Positions 15,972 to 24,517 of a stretch of 64,000 nt of DNA are shown here, piece after piece. A program made the translations under genes and the position numbers. The stretch covers positions 1,426,001-1,490,000 of the forward strand of contig NZ_JAQIIX010000002.1 in the NCBI RefSeq assembly GCF_036946495.1, in the 5' to 3' direction. Under the pieces are notes generated by a model. That model was not told the origin of the DNA and searched no databases. It saw nothing but the letters and a program-made list of their open reading frames with translations. Source of the stretch: Mycolicibacterium neoaurum. Lineage in GTDB: Bacteria; Actinomycetota; Actinomycetes; Mycobacteriales; Mycobacteriaceae. Numbering within the stretch: the stretch's first letter is position 1; the number at the start of each line of letters is the position of its first letter.

Positions 15972-17285
15972 TCAGGCGTCGATCCAGTTCCCGTGGAAGC
16001 CGAAGGGCACCCGCTGCGGCAGCGTGATGATCGCAACCGGGTCACCGGCGAAGTCGGAGGCATCCAGGATCACCAGTTCACTGCCGTCTCGGGTCGGGTC
16101 GTACACATAGCTGATGTACCAGCCGTTGCTTTCGTCGGCGGGCCCGGGACCTGGGACGAAAACGGCCTCACCGGATACCGATGCCCCGAAGGAATGCGTC
16201 ACGGCCGAACCGGTGCCCAGGTCGTGGCGCACCAATTCGGTCTGCCCCACCGACACGGCGTAGCGGGCGGGCAGCCCGGCCAGCCGGTCGTCGATTCGCG
16301 GGAACTCGATGGCGCGGTCGTCGATCTGACGCTCCGAAACGACCGCCCGGTCCAGGTCGATGCGCCACTCCCACATCACCGCCTGCTCGGCGAAACCGCC
16401 GTCGTTGCGCCACAGTTCCGGATATCGGACCGCCTGCAGCACAATGCTGTTCGCACTGTCGAAGGCGTTTGCGACGTGGAACACATAGCACGGGTCGATA
16501 TCGAACCAGCGGATCTCACCGAACGGGTCGTCGCGGCGTAGCACGCCGAGGCGCGCGCCGTAGTCGTCACGCCAGCGGTAGGGCATCTGCCCCTCACCCT
16601 TGGCGGCGATGTCGATATCGAACACCACCGGCAGATCCATGAAGATGACATGTTCGGCAGTCATCGCGAAGTCGTGCATCATCGTGAGCGCACCGACGTC
16701 GACGGGACGGTCGATGATCAGCGCGCCGTCCGCGGCCACCCGGTGGTAGGTGACATACGGGGCGACAAGACTGCCGTACCCGAAGAAATGCATCTCCCCC
16801 GTCGTCGGACAGATCTTGGGATGGGCAGTCATGGAATCGGTGAGCTTTCCGCCGAAATCATAGGCGCCCAACGTCTCGAGTTCCTTGCCGATCTCATAGG
16901 GAAAGGAGGACTCGACCAGGGCGAGCGTGCGGCCGGCGTGATTGACGACGTGCGTGTTGGCCACCGCGGACCGTAGATTGCGGGTGCCGTCGGGGTTGTA
17001 GACCGGGATGTCGGAGTCGAAGCTGTCGGTGCGAACCCAGCGGTTGCGGTACCACTTGGCCGCACCGTCCTCGATGCGCACGCCGTGGATCATCCCTTCG
17101 CCGGTGAACCAATGCCCCACGGCTTCTCGCGGATTCGGCCCGTTGCGCAGATACCAACCGTTCAACTCCGGCGGGATCGCCCCGCGGATCGGCAAGTCGT
17201 AGGCGGTCAGCTCGTCGGCGACCGGTGCATAGTTGCCGCGCCGGAAGAAGTCACCGGTCTCGGGTAGGGCGGAACCTGAGGACAT
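15972..17285 (-). CDS. Carotenoid oxygenase family dioxygenase
   Basis: This 437-residue Fe(II) enzyme of the carotenoid cleavage / lignostilbene dioxygenase family splits a C=C bond in a polyene or stilbene. The four iron-binding histidines expected for the seven-bladed propeller are present: H155 (SMTAH), H204 (TMMHDF), H270 (CYVFHV) and H431 (GFHGNW). WYLRNGPNP near residue 45 is also typical. I start it at ATG 17285 (MSSGSALPETG); an ATG ten codons upstream lies within the operator palindrome and is less likely. It converges closely on the efflux gene and is divergent from a PadR regulator, which probably controls it. The substrate is unknown. Confidence 0.88.
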   Translation of the reverse strand: MSSGSALPETGDFFRRGNYAPVADELTAYDLPIRGAIPPELNGWYLRNGPNPREAVGHWFTGEGMIHGVRIEDGAAKWYRNRWVRTDSFDSDIPVYNPDGTRNLRSAVANTHVVNHAGRTLALVESSFPYEIGKELETLGAYDFGGKLTDSMTAHPKICPTTGEMHFFGYGSLVAPYVTYHRVAADGALIIDRPVDVGALTMMHDFAMTAEHVIFMDLPVVFDIDIAAKGEGQMPYRWRDDYGARLGVLRRDDPFGEIRWFDIDPCYVFHVANAFDSANSIVLQAVRYPELWRNDGGFAEQAVMWEWRIDLDRAVVSERQIDDRAIEFPRIDDRLAGLPARYAVSVGQTELVRHDLGTGSAVTHSFGASVSGEAVFVPGPGPADESNGWYISYVYDPTRDGSELVILDASDFAGDPVAIITLPQRVPFGFHGNWIDA

Positions 17286-17298
17286 GAACCCACCATCA

Positions 17299-17330
17299 CA
17301 TTCCACTAGTGACATGTCAATAGTGGAATG
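17299..17330. promoter_or_regulatory. Nested palindrome in carotenoid oxygenase / PadR promoter
   Basis: CATTCCACTA (17299-17308) and TAGTGGAATG (17321-17330) form a perfect 10-bp inverted repeat. The spacer itself contains the perfect palindrome TGACATGTCA. The element fills the gap between two divergent genes and is the obvious operator for the PadR protein. Confidence 0.75.
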
Positions 17331-17351
17331 AGAGAAGCTAGGCTCCTTTCC

Positions 17352-17888
17352 ATGAGTTTGCGAATGGCCGCCCTCGGCATGCTGGCACAACAACCCGGCA
17401 GCGGATACGACCTGCTCAAACGGTTCGAGATGTCGATGGCCAACGTCTGGCCCGCCACCCAGAGCCAGCTCTACGCGGAGCTGAACCGACTGGCCGATCA
17501 TGGATTGATCGAGGTGGCCGAGATCGGCCCGCGGGGCCGCAAGCTCTATCGCGTCACGACGGCCGGGCGCTCCGAACTTCTGCGCTGGATCGCCAGCCCG
17601 CAGGACGATCCGCCCTATCGAAGCCCCGAACTCTTGCGCATCTTCCTGCTCGGTGAACTGCCGCGTGCACAAGCGTCCGAGCACGTTCGCAGCCTCGCCG
17701 AGCACGCCGAGTCCGAACTTGCCAGGTTGACCGCGCTGCGCGACAGCCCGGACTGCGCCGATATGCCGGACAAGGATTTCTTCGGATTCGCAGCTCTGCA
17801 GTACGGCCTGCGCTTCCAGGCCATGCAGGCCGAGTGGGCGCGGTGGCTGGAATCCACCATGGCCACATCAAACGTTGCATCTCGATAG
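17352..17888 (+). CDS. PadR-family transcriptional regulator
   Basis: This 178-residue regulator has a winged helix with MSLRMAALGMLAQQPGSGYDLLKRFE and ATQSQLYAELNRLADHGLIEVAEI, followed by the charged RGRKLYRVT wing. The C-terminal Vir-like dimerisation domain (RSPELLRIFLLGELPRAQA...) marks it as a PadR-s2 type of about 180 residues. I prefer ATG 17352, because the upstream ATG at 17328 lies inside the operator palindrome. It is divergent from the carotenoid oxygenase, so control by an aromatic or apocarotenoid ligand is plausible but unproven. Confidence 0.82.
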   Translation: MSLRMAALGMLAQQPGSGYDLLKRFEMSMANVWPATQSQLYAELNRLADHGLIEVAEIGPRGRKLYRVTTAGRSELLRWIASPQDDPPYRSPELLRIFLLGELPRAQASEHVRSLAEHAESELARLTALRDSPDCADMPDKDFFGFAALQYGLRFQAMQAEWARWLESTMATSNVASR

Positions 17889-17892
17889 TTTC

Positions 17893-17935
17893 CGATATAT
17901 CGTCAACGTATCGAAGTACATCGAGTACTTTCCTA
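17893..17935. promoter_or_regulatory. AT-rich palindromic promoter region of second PadR gene
   Basis: CGATATATCG (17893-17902) is a perfect palindrome, followed by CAACGTATCG and GTACATCGAGTAC. PadR proteins usually bind ATGTAT/ATACAT-like dyads upstream of their own gene. This cluster, 18-60 bases before the start, is the likely autoregulatory site. Confidence 0.45.
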
Positions 17936-17952
17936 CCGAAACGGAAACCCCC

Positions 17953-18639
17953 ATGAATACGCCTTTCAACTCACACCCTGAGAACTCGCCATTCGGCGCC
18001 ACCCCGTTCGGCGCCGCCCCCGGCCGCTTCGGCTTCGACCGCCGCCATGCCCGCCGCGAATTCCGCGAGCAGGTCCGCGCCCAGGCCGGCGGCCCGCAGG
18101 GACCATTCGGTCCCGGCTTCGGCTTCGGCCCGTCGTTCGGTCCGGGCTTCGGCTTCGGCCCCGGTCCCCGCGGCGGACACCGCGGGCGCGGCGGTCGCGG
18201 ACGCGGCAGGCGCGGCGACGTCCGCGCGGCGATCCTCGCCCTGCTCACCGACCGACCGATGCACGGTTACGAGATGACGCAGGAGATCGCCGCCCGCAGC
18301 AACGATCTGTGGAAGCCCAGCCCGGGCTCGGTCTATCCGACGCTGCAACTGCTCGTCGACGAGGGCCTGATCGTCCCCACCGAGAGCGCGGGCAGCAAGA
18401 AGACCTTCGAACTGACCGAGGAAGGCCGGGCCGCGGCCGAGAAGATCGAAACCCCGCCGTGGGAGGAGATCGCCGGCGATGCCGACCCGAACGAGATGAA
18501 CCTGCGGGCCGCGCTCGGCCAGCTCTTCGGGGCGGTTGCGCAGGCGAACCACGCCGCCAGCGACGACCAACAGCGACGCATCCTCGACATCGTCAACAAC
18601 GCCCGGCGCGAGGTCTACCAGATCCTCGGCGAGGAGTGA
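17953..18639 (+). CDS. PadR-family regulator with Phe/Gly-rich N-terminus
   Basis: This 228-residue protein has a normal PadR winged helix in its C-terminal part: GDVRAAILALLTDRPMHGYEM, then PSPGSVYPTLQLLVDEGLI and SKKTFELTEEGRAAAEK. The first 100 residues are unusual. They contain repeated FGPGFGFGP-type units and then an Arg/Gly tract (RGGHRGRGGRGRGRRG) directly before the DNA-binding domain. The basic tract may add nonspecific DNA contacts, and the FG repeats look disordered. The start is ATG 17953. It is a separate transcription unit from the PadR gene upstream, 64 bases away. The target genes are unknown. Confidence 0.8.
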   Translation: MNTPFNSHPENSPFGATPFGAAPGRFGFDRRHARREFREQVRAQAGGPQGPFGPGFGFGPSFGPGFGFGPGPRGGHRGRGGRGRGRRGDVRAAILALLTDRPMHGYEMTQEIAARSNDLWKPSPGSVYPTLQLLVDEGLIVPTESAGSKKTFELTEEGRAAAEKIETPPWEEIAGDADPNEMNLRAALGQLFGAVAQANHAASDDQQRRILDIVNNARREVYQILGEE

Positions 18640-18659
18640 CTCGCTAGCATCGGGTCACG

Positions 18660-19337
18660 ATGAACACCGACACGCTCGTCAACTACCTGGTGCCCGTCGC
18701 GGCGGCGATCCTCACCGCAGCCGGTGGTGTCCTCGGCGTCAGCTTCCGCGACGCCGACGCCTACGAGCGCCGGCGCGCCATGTGGTTGTTCATGTTGGTG
18801 GTCGCCACCGGCATCGTGACCATGGCCGCCATGGACTCGGCCGCCGGTGTCGGTAAGCCGGTCGCCGCGGCAGGGCTGACAGTCTCAGCCTGCGCCGCGG
18901 CGATCGGCACCCACTTCCTCTGGCGGCGTGTCGTTCCCGACGCCGAACCCCGTACCGTGCGGCTGGCCAGGATCGCGATCGGTCTGGCCGTGGCTGTCAT
19001 CGTCGCCTCGGTGGCGCTGACCTACGTGGCGGGCAAGGGGTGCCGGCAGGCAGAGCCGCTGATGACGACGGCCTGGGTGGAATCGGGATACGCGCAGCCC
19101 GGCATCCCGGGCCGCGGTCCGACTTCCGGCGAGGTCGCCGATTGGGCCAAACGGATTCACGCCGACGCCGACAAGGTCACCGCGAACGGCATCCGCGACC
19201 GGGCCCAACGGCTGGCCGGTATCGCCGACGAGATCGCCGCCGCGGCCGCCGACGGCGACTGGGCCCGCCAGGCCTTGATCAGCACCGAGTACTTCGACGT
19301 GCTGGGGACCCTACTGAAGGAATGCAAGCCCCAGTGA
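18660..19337 (+). CDS. Hypothetical membrane protein
   Basis: I do not recognise a family for this 225-residue protein. It has four transmembrane helices in the first 125 residues (NYLVPVAAAILTAAGGVLGV, LFMLVVATGIVTMAAM, AAGLTVSACAAAIGTHFLW and IAIGLAVAVIVASVALTYVAG). A C-terminal helical domain of about 95 residues follows, rich in Ala and Asp (ADADKVTANGIRDRAQRLAGIADEIAAAAADG). The gene overlaps the following methyltransferase start by four bases, which suggests joint expression. Confidence 0.65.
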   Translation: MNTDTLVNYLVPVAAAILTAAGGVLGVSFRDADAYERRRAMWLFMLVVATGIVTMAAMDSAAGVGKPVAAAGLTVSACAAAIGTHFLWRRVVPDAEPRTVRLARIAIGLAVAVIVASVALTYVAGKGCRQAEPLMTTAWVESGYAQPGIPGRGPTSGEVADWAKRIHADADKVTANGIRDRAQRLAGIADEIAAAAADGDWARQALISTEYFDVLGTLLKECKPQ

Positions 19338-20068
19338 CCGGGATCGACGGGATGCCGCGAGGGGGGCCCGACGCATCGTGCCTGGACCGCCTGCTGTGGA
19401 CCGACCGATCCGAATACCTGGACCGCGACGATGTCGATCCCGGCGTGAAACGCAGCGTCGTCGATGCGTTGAACTGGACCGGTCACGTCTTCGGCAGCCA
19501 TGAGCAGTTCGCCGCCATCGCGCTCGAAGAGATCGCCGACGTTCCCGACCCGCGCATCCTGGAACTCGGCGCGGGCCACGGTGCACTTGCGACGAAGCTG
19601 CTCGAATTCCATCCGAGCGCCCATGTCACCGTCACCGATATCGCCGATGACGCGGTGGCGGCGATGGCCGCCGGTCCGCTCGGCGAGCATCCGCGGGCGA
19701 CGGTGCGGGTCGTGGACGCGACATCGATCGACGCGCCGGACCGGCAGTTCGCCCTGTCGGTCTTCGCCTTGTCCCTGCACCATCTCCCCCCGGCGGCTGC
19801 CGCCACCGTCCTGGCCGAGGGCACCCGAGTGGCCGACAAATTGCTGATCATCGACCTGCCGCGGCCACCGGCCCCCGTACATGTGCTGCGTCTGGCGACC
19901 ATGCTGCCGCTGGCCCCGTTCGTCCCGTTCGTGCACGACGGTGTCATCAGTTCACTGCGCAGCTACAGCTCGTCGGCATTGCGCGCACTGGCCGATCACG
20001 CGGGTGTCGACATCGAGTTGCGCAGCAGTCTGTTCGGACCACAGATCGCGGTGGCCACCCGGCGTTAG
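19334..20068 (+). CDS. SAM-dependent methyltransferase (class I)
   Basis: This 244-residue protein carries methyltransferase motif I RILELGAGHGALATKLLE near residue 80, an acidic loop VTVTDIADDAV after strand 2, and a post-motif strand FALSVFALSLHHLPP. It belongs to the Methyltransf_12/25 class that modifies small molecules or lipids. I prefer GTG 19334, which overlaps the preceding stop and has AAGGA eleven bases upstream; ATG 19322 lies directly on that ribosome binding site. The acceptor substrate cannot be told from sequence. Confidence 0.78.
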   Translation: MTGIDGMPRGGPDASCLDRLLWTDRSEYLDRDDVDPGVKRSVVDALNWTGHVFGSHEQFAAIALEEIADVPDPRILELGAGHGALATKLLEFHPSAHVTVTDIADDAVAAMAAGPLGEHPRATVRVVDATSIDAPDRQFALSVFALSLHHLPPAAAATVLAEGTRVADKLLIIDLPRPPAPVHVLRLATMLPLAPFVPFVHDGVISSLRSYSSSALRALADHAGVDIELRSSLFGPQIAVATRR

Positions 20069-20077
20069 TCTCGACCT

Positions 20078-21571
20078 GTGGGCGAGGAGATCTCAGGCAC
20101 GGAGTTCAGCCGCGAACAACGCCGGGAGTACCGGCGCAAGGTGCAACTGTGCCTGGACGTCTTCGAAACGATGCTGTCGCAATCCAGTTTCGAGTTCGAC
20201 CGCCCGCTCACCGGCATGGAGATCGAGTGCAACCTGGTCGACGACGAGTACCAGCCGGCGTTGCGCAACCGTGAGGTGCTCGCGGCCATCGCCGATCCCG
20301 CCTACCAGACCGAACTCGGCGCCTACAACATCGAATTCAACGTGCCGCCACGGCCGCTGCCCGGTCGGTCCGCGCTCGAGCTGGAGACCGAGGTACGCGC
20401 CAGCCTCAACGCCGCCGAAGCCAAGGCAAACGCCCATGGCGCACACATCGTGATGATCGGCATCCTGCCGACGCTGCTGGCGGAGCATCTGCAATCCGGT
20501 TGGATGAGCGACTCCACGCGGTATCAGGCGCTCAACGATTCGATCTTCACCGCCCGGGGTGAAGATATCGACATCGATATTGCCGGCCCCGAGCGGCTGT
20601 GCCTGCAATCGACCGATATTGCACCCGAATCCGCTTGCACGAGCATGCAATTGCATCTGCAGGTGTCGCCCGCCGATTTCGCCAAGAACTGGAACGCCGC
20701 GCAGGTCATCGCCGGGCCCCAGCTTGCCCTCGGCGCCAACTCGCCGTACTTCTTCGGCCACGAACTGTGGGCCGAGACCCGCATCGAACTGTTCGGACAA
20801 GCCACCGACACCCGACCCGACGAGCTCAAGACCCAGGGCGTACGTCCCAGGGTGTGGTTCGGCGAACGATGGATCACCTCGATCTTCGACCTCTTCGAAG
20901 AGAACGTGCGGTACTTCCCATCGTTGCTGCCGGAGCTCTCCGATGAGGATCCGGTGGCCACATTGGCCGCGGGTGGCACCCCACAACTCGCCGAACTGCG
21001 ATTGCACAACGGGACCATCTACCGGTGGAACCGGCCGGTGTACGACATCGTCGGCGAAGGCGCCGATGCCAAACCGCACCTGCGGGTGGAGAACCGGGTC
21101 TTGCCGGCGGGCCCGACCGTGATCGACATGTTGGCCAACTCGGCCTTCTACTACGGGACGTTGCGCGCACTCACCGATGACGAACGACCGCTGTGGACCA
21201 AGATGAGTTTCGCTGCCGCCGAACACAACTTCGACGCCGCGGCGCGACACGGCATGGACGCCCGACTGTACTGGCCGGGCTTGGGCGAGGTGACACCGGA
21301 CGAGCTCGTCCTGCGTGAGCTGCTCCCCCTTGCGCACGAGGGCCTGCGCCGGTGGGGTGTGTCGGCCGAGGTGCGCGACCGCTACCTGGGCGTCATCGAG
21401 GGTCGGGCCAAGAGCGGACGAAATGGTGCGACCTGGCAGACCAGCACCGTGCACGCGCTCCAGGAGCGCGGTCTGGCACGCCCGGCAGCGCTGGCGGAAA
21501 TGTTGCGGCTGTACTGCGAATCCATGCACTCCAACACCCCGGTCCACACCTGGGAGATACCGGCTCCCTAG
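20078..21571 (+). CDS. Glutamate-cysteine-ligase-like protein (Rv3698-like)
   Basis: This 497-residue member of the GCS2/carboxylate-amine ligase superfamily would join an amino group to the gamma-carboxylate of glutamate using ATP. Supporting segments are LTGMEIECNLVDDEYQPAL near residue 45 (Mg/ATP glutamates), GAYNIEFNVPPRPL, CTSMQLHLQVSP, LGANSPYFFGHELW and ENRVLPAGPTVIDMLAN. It differs from EgtA (35308-36555), which is the gamma-glutamylcysteine synthetase of the ergothioneine path. The start is GTG, nine bases after the methyltransferase. Its real product is unknown; in M. tuberculosis the equivalent gene sits just before the egt region too. Confidence 0.72.
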   Translation: MGEEISGTEFSREQRREYRRKVQLCLDVFETMLSQSSFEFDRPLTGMEIECNLVDDEYQPALRNREVLAAIADPAYQTELGAYNIEFNVPPRPLPGRSALELETEVRASLNAAEAKANAHGAHIVMIGILPTLLAEHLQSGWMSDSTRYQALNDSIFTARGEDIDIDIAGPERLCLQSTDIAPESACTSMQLHLQVSPADFAKNWNAAQVIAGPQLALGANSPYFFGHELWAETRIELFGQATDTRPDELKTQGVRPRVWFGERWITSIFDLFEENVRYFPSLLPELSDEDPVATLAAGGTPQLAELRLHNGTIYRWNRPVYDIVGEGADAKPHLRVENRVLPAGPTVIDMLANSAFYYGTLRALTDDERPLWTKMSFAAAEHNFDAAARHGMDARLYWPGLGEVTPDELVLRELLPLAHEGLRRWGVSAEVRDRYLGVIEGRAKSGRNGATWQTSTVHALQERGLARPAALAEMLRLYCESMHSNTPVHTWEIPAP

Positions 21572-21659
21572 ATTCGAGCGGGTACCTGGCCGATCGGGCA
21601 GGAAAATCCGTCCACTCGGGGCGTGTGCCAGGATCACATCGTCAATAGCGTTGTCCACC

Positions 21660-22535
21660 ATGACGGTTACGCTGCCCGGACCGGCACAGGTCGATCCGCT
21701 GGCCCCCACTCCGGCCAATTCGTGGAGCACCAATGGGATTCGGGTGGTCCGCGGCCGCCGACCACACCGGGCCGGCGATCCGACGCTGTGCACACCGAGG
21801 TTCTGCGCATACCGCAACGGCGACCAGCTCACGGTCGAACACGATTTGACGCCGGCGCAGTTGTCTGACGAGCTCACGCTCTGGCTGACGGAGGAACTCG
21901 GCCCCAGCGGAATACTGCACGCGCAAGCCGATTTCGAGGCGGTGTTCACCGGGATCGTCAGGTCGACCGTACCCGGCGGTCTGGCTGCCTGGGTGCGCTT
22001 CTACCGCAACTCGCTGTATGCACTGGAATCCGGTGCCGCCACCTTCTCCCCGATCCACGCGCGCGCCGAGGAGCTGGTCGTCGGCGAGCGATTACTCGAT
22101 CTCGGCTCGTGCTTCGGGTTCTTTCCGCTGCGGATGCGCCGGTCCGGTCATCAGGTAGTGGCAACCGACCTGAGCGCGCCGACCATGGATCTGCTGGAAC
22201 GCGTCGCCGAGACACTGGATCGTCCCGTCCAGACGCTGGTCTGCGATGCGACACGAGTTCCGCTGCCCGACAACACTGCAGATACCGTGACCGTCTTGCA
22301 TCTGCTCGAACACCTCGACGCAAACGCCGGTGCGCATGTGCTCGACGAGGCGTTGCGGTTGGCCCGCCGCCGGGTCGTCATCGCTGTCCCGTTCGAGGAC
22401 GAACCGCAGGCCTGTTACGGCCATGTCCGGCGCTTCGACCTGCCCGCATTGCACGCACTGGCCGCCCGTCACCGGGGTCTGCACGCCGCGGTGTCCGAGC
22501 ACCACGGTGGCTGGTTGGTGCTTGACCGGACCTAG
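21660..22535 (+). CDS. mftM: Mycofactocin oligosaccharide methyltransferase-like
   Basis: This 291-residue SAM-dependent methyltransferase has motif I LLDLGSCFGFFPLRMRRSG, the acidic residue in VVATDLSAPTMDLL, and VTVLHLLEHLDANAG. The N-terminal region has TLCTPRFCAYRNGDQLTVEHDL and GLAAWVRFYRNSLYALESG. Overall it resembles MftM, which methylates the glucan chain of the redox cofactor mycofactocin. In M. smegmatis mftM lies, as here, beside the mnoS/mnoR and alcohol dehydrogenase genes rather than in the mftABCDEF cluster. I start it at ATG 21660; the frame extends upstream into the preceding gene but without a better start. Confidence 0.75.
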   Translation: MTVTLPGPAQVDPLAPTPANSWSTNGIRVVRGRRPHRAGDPTLCTPRFCAYRNGDQLTVEHDLTPAQLSDELTLWLTEELGPSGILHAQADFEAVFTGIVRSTVPGGLAAWVRFYRNSLYALESGAATFSPIHARAEELVVGERLLDLGSCFGFFPLRMRRSGHQVVATDLSAPTMDLLERVAETLDRPVQTLVCDATRVPLPDNTADTVTVLHLLEHLDANAGAHVLDEALRLARRRVVIAVPFEDEPQACYGHVRRFDLPALHALAARHRGLHAAVSEHHGGWLVLDRT

Positions 22536-22544
22536 ATACCGAAG

Positions 22545-23192
22545 TCAGATCAACCCGCGCTTGCTGGCGGCATAGACCGCCTCGGCGCGGCGGCTGACAC
22601 CGAGTTTACGCATGATGTTGCTGACGTGGAACTTGGCAGTGGTGGCCGAGATGAACAGCTGCTCACCGATCTTCGCATTGGACAGTCCCGCGGCGAGTAA
22701 CCGGAGCACCTCCACCTCGCGGTCGGTCAGTTGCTCGCGGGCCTCGCCCCGGCCGTTGAGTGAACGCACCACCGCGGCGGCGCTGCGCGAATCGAAGGCG
22801 CTCTCACCGGCGGATATTGCCCTGATGGCGCGCACCAGCTCGGTGGTGTCCACATCCTTGACGACATATCCACGGGCACCGGCATGTACCGCACGCACCA
22901 CCAGATCCTCGTCGAGGAAGGTCGTCAACACCAGCAGACCCAGGTCGGGGTGGGTGGCAGATAGACTGGCGCACAACGATAATCCCTCGAAATCCGAACC
23001 GGCGGAGAGTTTGAGGTCCAGCAGCACGACGTCGGGATGGACCGCATCCACCATGGCGGCGGCCTCGGGCTCCGAGGATGCCTCCCCCACCACCACCAGA
23101 TCCTCCTCGCGTTCCAGTAGTGAGCGCAGACCCTGGCGCAAGATTGCGTGGTCGTCGACCAGCGCCAGTCTGATCACACGCGTGAGCGTCAT
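22545..23192 (-). CDS. mnoR: LuxR/NarL-type response regulator (MnoR-like)
   Basis: This 215-residue regulator has a receiver domain with the acidic pair in LVDDHAILRQGL, the phosphorylation site D59 in VVLLDLKLSAG, and the signalling lysine in GARGYVVKDVD. Its C-terminal LuxR helix-turn-helix reads LTDREVEVLRLLAAGLSNAKIGEQ. It overlaps the upstream histidine kinase gene by four bases. In M. smegmatis the orthologous MnoS/MnoR pair activates mno and a neighbouring alcohol dehydrogenase during growth on methanol or 1,3-propanediol. The shared motif upstream of both dehydrogenase operons in this window is the best candidate binding site. Confidence 0.85.
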   Translation of the reverse strand: MTLTRVIRLALVDDHAILRQGLRSLLEREEDLVVVGEASSEPEAAAMVDAVHPDVVLLDLKLSAGSDFEGLSLCASLSATHPDLGLLVLTTFLDEDLVVRAVHAGARGYVVKDVDTTELVRAIRAISAGESAFDSRSAAAVVRSLNGRGEAREQLTDREVEVLRLLAAGLSNAKIGEQLFISATTAKFHVSNIMRKLGVSRRAEAVYAASKRGLI

Positions 23193-24517
23193 CGGGGATG
23201 TCCTTCCCTCGGGATGGTGGCGACCACGCGGACACCACCGATTCGGGACCGCTGTACTGCGAAGGAGCCGCCGTGTTCCCGGCAGCGGGCCAGCATGTTG
23301 GCCAGCCCGCGGTGGTGGCCGTCGACATCGGCGGCGTCGGCGAGACGCAACATCAACCGCAGCTTTTCCGGATCACCGGTTCCGTCGTCGGAAATCGACA
23401 GCTGCACCGAATCGCATCGGTACCGCAGCCGCACGATGGCCCTGGTGGCCGCGCCGTGCATGGCGGTGTTGAACAGCGCCTCACCCGCCACCCGCAACAG
23501 TGCATGCTCTATGTCACTGGGCAATTCGGCGACCGCGCCTTCGACCTTGAGGGTCACCCGAAGATCTTCGGGCATGTGTACCGTGGCCAACTGCTCCAAC
23601 ATCTCCGGCAGCGTGGATCGGCCGGCATCCTCGGGATGATTGAGCGCGTAGATCGCCGATCGCAGTTGTTCGGTGGCAGAGCGGGTCAGCGTCTTGGCGA
23701 TGTCGAGCCGCTCGACCAGATCTGCGTCGCCGCCGCGCGCGCCGATTTCGCTGCGGCACACCTCGATCTGCATACCGGCCGACAACACCGTCTGAGTGAC
23801 GCTGTCGTGCAACTCGCGCGCGATCCGGTGACGTTCGTTGTCCAGCACTTGATGCCGTTGCACGGCACCGAGTTCGCGCTGGGTAGCCAACAGTTCGGCG
23901 TTGCGCGCCTCCGACTGGGCCAAAAGCGCCTGGGATCGCTGGAACAGCTCGCAGTTGTGCAACGCCACCGCTGTCTGGCTGGATAGGATGCGCATGACGG
24001 TTTCGTCGGTGCCGTCCAGGGTCCGGTTGGTCGGTGTCCACGCCGCGAAGGCACCGATGACGCCGCCGTCGAGCTCGATCGGTACGTGCGCGTGGTGCAA
24101 CTCGATGACCGGCAGCCGGAACTGTGCCAGTTGGCCGCGCAGAATGTCGTTGAGCCGATTGAGCACCGCGTCGGGCAGATGCGGCACGGGATGTTTGGCC
24201 CCGGAAATACCCTCGAACGAATAGGCGTTTCCGTCCGCGTCCAGGATGAGATGTCGCGGCCGGGCCTCGGGCAGTGCACCGTCGGCGAGGGCGAGCAGCA
24301 CCCATTCTGCACCCAGGTGCACGCGGGCGGCGTCGGCGGCCGCCCGCACGAGTTTCTCCGGCCCGTTGACGGTCTGGACCAGCGCACGCGAGATGGTGTC
24401 CAGGGCTGCGATGACCCGTTCGGTGCGCTGGGCGGCAACCCGGAACTCCGGGTAGAAGGTGGGCTTTCCGGACCGTACCCCGGTGAGGCGTTCCAGATCC
24501 GGGGCGCGTGCTCTCAC
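23189..24517 (-). CDS. mnoS: Histidine kinase with GAF domain (MnoS-like)
   Basis: This 442-residue kinase has no transmembrane segment. Residues about 35-190 form a GAF-type sensor (ISRALVQTVNGPEKLVRAAAD...). A coiled coil (LFQRSQALLAQSEARNAELLATQRELGAVQ) leads to the HisKA_3 dimerisation helix with NERHRIARELHDSVTQTVLS, whose His is phosphorylated. The ATPase domain has the N box EALFNTAMHG and SDDGTG. I start it at GTG 24517, which overlaps the stop of the upstream dehydrogenase (GTGA); the frame open further upstream only shadows that gene. A cytosolic sensor suggests it responds to an internal metabolite or redox state. Confidence 0.85.
   Translation of the reverse strand: MRARAPDLERLTGVRSGKPTFYPEFRVAAQRTERVIAALDTISRALVQTVNGPEKLVRAAADAARVHLGAEWVLLALADGALPEARPRHLILDADGNAYSFEGISGAKHPVPHLPDAVLNRLNDILRGQLAQFRLPVIELHHAHVPIELDGGVIGAFAAWTPTNRTLDGTDETVMRILSSQTAVALHNCELFQRSQALLAQSEARNAELLATQRELGAVQRHQVLDNERHRIARELHDSVTQTVLSAGMQIEVCRSEIGARGGDADLVERLDIAKTLTRSATEQLRSAIYALNHPEDAGRSTLPEMLEQLATVHMPEDLRVTLKVEGAVAELPSDIEHALLRVAGEALFNTAMHGAATRAIVRLRYRCDSVQLSISDDGTGDPEKLRLMLRLADAADVDGHHRGLANMLARCREHGGSFAVQRSRIGGVRVVATIPREGHPR

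Noticed and set aside
20093..21949. 618-codon minus-strand frame
   Set aside because: Antisense shadow of the glutamate-cysteine-ligase-like gene and the start of mftM; low-complexity composition.
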